A stretch of 64,000 nucleotides of DNA from Alphaproteobacteria bacterium (GTDB lineage: Bacteria; Pseudomonadota; Alphaproteobacteria; Micropepsales; Micropepsaceae). Below are positions 62,337 through 64,000 of this stretch, one piece after another (position 1 is the stretch's first letter; each line of letters begins with the position of its first letter). The DNA is taken from the NCBI GenBank assembly GCA_016125165.1, contig WGMH01000008.1:1-64000 (forward strand). Direction: 5' to 3'. The position numbers and the translations under genes are program-made. The notes under the pieces were generated by a model. That model was not told the origin of the DNA. It saw only the letters and a list, made by a program, of their open reading frames with translations, and did no database searches.

Positions 62337-63896
62337 CTACGGGTTCTTGCTTTCACCGAACGACGCGCCGCGCACGGCGCTATAGACGCCATCAAAAACT
62401 TCGAGCGGCGGACGGTTTGCGACGGTGCCGGTTGAGACCGGATCGCCCAGATATTGGACACGCTGATCGGTGCCCGTGAACGCGGGCCATTGCGGCAGCC
62501 CCGCACCATTCGGGTTTCCGCTCCGCACGAAGTTCACCCAATAGGATGCCATCGTATCGGCAAGCTTTCGATCCGCCGCTGTCCAGCGCCATGGCGCCTG
62601 ATCCAGATGATCGAACATGTACCAGAGTTCGGCGAAGTGGCTTGGGCCCCAATGCGCATAGATGGAATCATTCGGGAACGGCGGGTTTTGTGTGAAGTGA
62701 TAGTAGTAGACAGCACTCTTGTTTTCGGCGGCGCCGAGACGCGCCCAGGCCCACATGTCCCAGCCGAAACGCAGATCGCGTTCGAACGCCAGGCGCGAAG
62801 TCTTCGCTTCGGCATCGCTTGAATACGGATAGGCCTCGAGCAAAGGCGGCGGCAGCGGGCCCCAATGCTTTGCGATTTCCGCGTCGTAGGTTGCTGCGGT
62901 TACATCGCCGAGCCCGGACACCAGCGAGCGCGCTTCGTCGGCGTTGGAGCCGATCAGCATCGGAACATCGGCTGCAGCGCCCGATACAAACGCATCATAT
63001 GGCGATTGCGGTAGCACATAAGGTTCGATGACCGGATGCGTGATCAAACCGGCCTTGCCCTTCAACAATTGTGCGGCCGGCAGCTTGCGCAACTCCGCAA
63101 GCGAGGCTGCGCCGACGGAGGCAGCATAGGCCTCGCCATCTTTCTCGGCATTGGCGAGTTGATATCCGGGCGCAAGCGCGGTGGGCTCGAACAAGCCACC
63201 GCTTTGGCCGATGGCGCGCGCGAACAATCCCTTCGCCAGCGGAGACGCCAACAGCATGCTGACCGACATGGCCCCCGCGGATTGACCGGCAATCGTCACC
63301 TTGTTTGGATCGCCGCCGAAATTTTCGATGTTTTTCTGGACCCATTTGAGCGCCGCGACCTCATCGAGCAACGCATAATTGCCAGATGATCCATGTGCGG
63401 ATTCGCGGGAAAGTTCGGGCAGCGCGAGGAAGCCGAACGGCCCAACGCGATAGGCAATCGTGACCACGACAATATCGCGCCGCGCCAGCCTGTCGCCCCA
63501 ATAGAGCGGCATGGAAGCCGAACCGTTGGAATAGCCGCCGCCATAGATCCACACCATGACGGGCAGCTTCTTCGCATGCGCGGGCGCCCAGACGTTGAGA
63601 TAGAGGCAATCCTCGCTCACCATTGGCGGAGCTTCGCCAGGCATGGAAACGCCCTCCTGCATGCAGGCAGGCGCAAAGGCGGTGGCATCGCGCACGCCGG
63701 GCCACGGCTTTACCGGGTCTGGCGCGTGCCAGCGGAGCGGACCCACCGGCGGCGCGGCGAAGGGAATTGCCTTGAAGATGGAAAGCCCATCTTCCTCCAC
63801 ACCGCGCACGCGCCCCGCGTCGGTCTGCACCGTCGCAGCGCGCGCGCTTGGCAGCGTCAAAGCCAGAACGGCCGCCGCCATCGCCAGAAATTTCAT
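62337..63896 (-). CDS. Secreted type-B carboxylesterase
   Basis: 519 residues from the ATG at 63896. A signal peptide (MKFLAMAAAVLALTLPSARA) precedes the esterase fold: oxyanion residues YGGG at 118-121, EDCLYLNVWAP, the nucleophile elbow GQSAGAMS with Ser206, and HFAELWYMFDH as the likely His region. It hydrolyses an ester in the periplasm or outside the cell; the substrate is unknown. The 104 bases upstream hold its promoter and no other gene. Confidence 0.9.
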   Translation of the reverse strand: MKFLAMAAAVLALTLPSARAATVQTDAGRVRGVEEDGLSIFKAIPFAAPPVGPLRWHAPDPVKPWPGVRDATAFAPACMQEGVSMPGEAPPMVSEDCLYLNVWAPAHAKKLPVMVWIYGGGYSNGSASMPLYWGDRLARRDIVVVTIAYRVGPFGFLALPELSRESAHGSSGNYALLDEVAALKWVQKNIENFGGDPNKVTIAGQSAGAMSVSMLLASPLAKGLFARAIGQSGGLFEPTALAPGYQLANAEKDGEAYAASVGAASLAELRKLPAAQLLKGKAGLITHPVIEPYVLPQSPYDAFVSGAAADVPMLIGSNADEARSLVSGLGDVTAATYDAEIAKHWGPLPPPLLEAYPYSSDAEAKTSRLAFERDLRFGWDMWAWARLGAAENKSAVYYYHFTQNPPFPNDSIYAHWGPSHFAELWYMFDHLDQAPWRWTAADRKLADTMASYWVNFVRSGNPNGAGLPQWPAFTGTDQRVQYLGDPVSTGTVANRPPLEVFDGVYSAVRGASFGESKNP

Positions 63897-64000
63897 GTGT
63901 CCCTCTCCGTGCATCCTGTGCGGAGGAGATGAGGCTGAGGCGCGATATTTCCAAGCTTTCCGCGGTTCGCTTCAGACCGCTTCCGGTTCGGGCCGTCACA

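Noticed and set aside
60728-62509. 593-codon open frame opposite the Nudix and PfkB genes
   Set aside because: Antisense shadow of three supported genes without recognisable features.

Overview
This is a high-GC chromosomal window from an alphaproteobacterium. The case rests on several lineage-typical genes and gene orders: gapR (DUF2312), DUF1244, N-formylglutamate amidohydrolase, DUF1036 and pyk lie together; the transhydrogenase is split into three subunits and sits next to a 51-residue aa3-type cytochrome oxidase subunit IV; and bacterial alpha-2-macroglobulin sits beside pbpC. There is no rRNA, no tRNA that I could see, no CRISPR array and no intact mobile element, so this is mostly core and housekeeping DNA with a few accessory patches. 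I cannot name the genus.

Layout. 1-7.5 kb: a truncated M3 peptidase lipoprotein, a TIR/repeat protein with an apparent internal deletion, an M49-like secreted zinc peptidase, a lytic transglycosylase, a YaiI-family protein and a Baeyer-Villiger-type monooxygenase. 7.5-16.4 kb: recQ, a periplasmic rhodanese, an FKBP lipoprotein, dusB, a saccharopine-dehydrogenase-like protein with a GNAT, a YdjC-type deacetylase and a Uup-type ABC-F ATPase. 16.5-20.0 kb: an accessory island with a nucleotidyltransferase (PF14907 type), an ABC exporter and a lasso-peptide B2 (transglutaminase-like) protease. 20-24.4 kb: a D-amino-acid dehydrogenase, a MetX-like secreted hydrolase, a D-aminoacylase-like amidohydrolase and rpsU. 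24.5-29.7 kb: an Fe-S-type regulator divergent from a Rieske fusion protein, a CDF exporter, a GNAT and an anchored protein. 29.8-36.7 kb: a long co-directional block of UbiB-like kinase, DUF2332, thioesterase, hydrolase, cox subunit IV and pntAA-AB-B. 36.8-42.3 kb: a Fis-type response regulator, gapR, a formylglutamate amidohydrolase/DUF1244 fusion, DUF1036, pyk and a TPR protein. 42.3-46.4 kb: glcDEF and rpmJ. 46.5-58.5 kb: an MltB-like transglycosylase, an MFS transporter, a phage-like remnant, a candidate RiPP precursor, pbpC, alpha-2-macroglobulin and an IspZ-like protein. 58.6-64 kb: a carotenoid oxygenase with a divergent TetR regulator, a Nudix hydrolase, a PfkB kinase and a secreted type-B carboxylesterase.

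The most interesting signal is a possible split RiPP (lasso-type) system. The island at 16.5-20.0 kb has leader protease, exporter and nucleotidyltransferase genes but no cyclase, no PqqD-like recognition protein and no precursor nearby. About 30 kb away, an isolated 50-codon gene (50494-50646) encodes a peptide with the W-x2-P-x-L leader signature that such recognition proteins bind. That the two work together is inference. Other notable points are the in-frame formylglutamate amidohydrolase/DUF1244 fusion that keeps an internal ribosome binding site, a pair of matching operator-like sites between the Fe-S-type regulator and the Rieske gene, and a TetR-type palindrome upstream of the carotenoid oxygenase.
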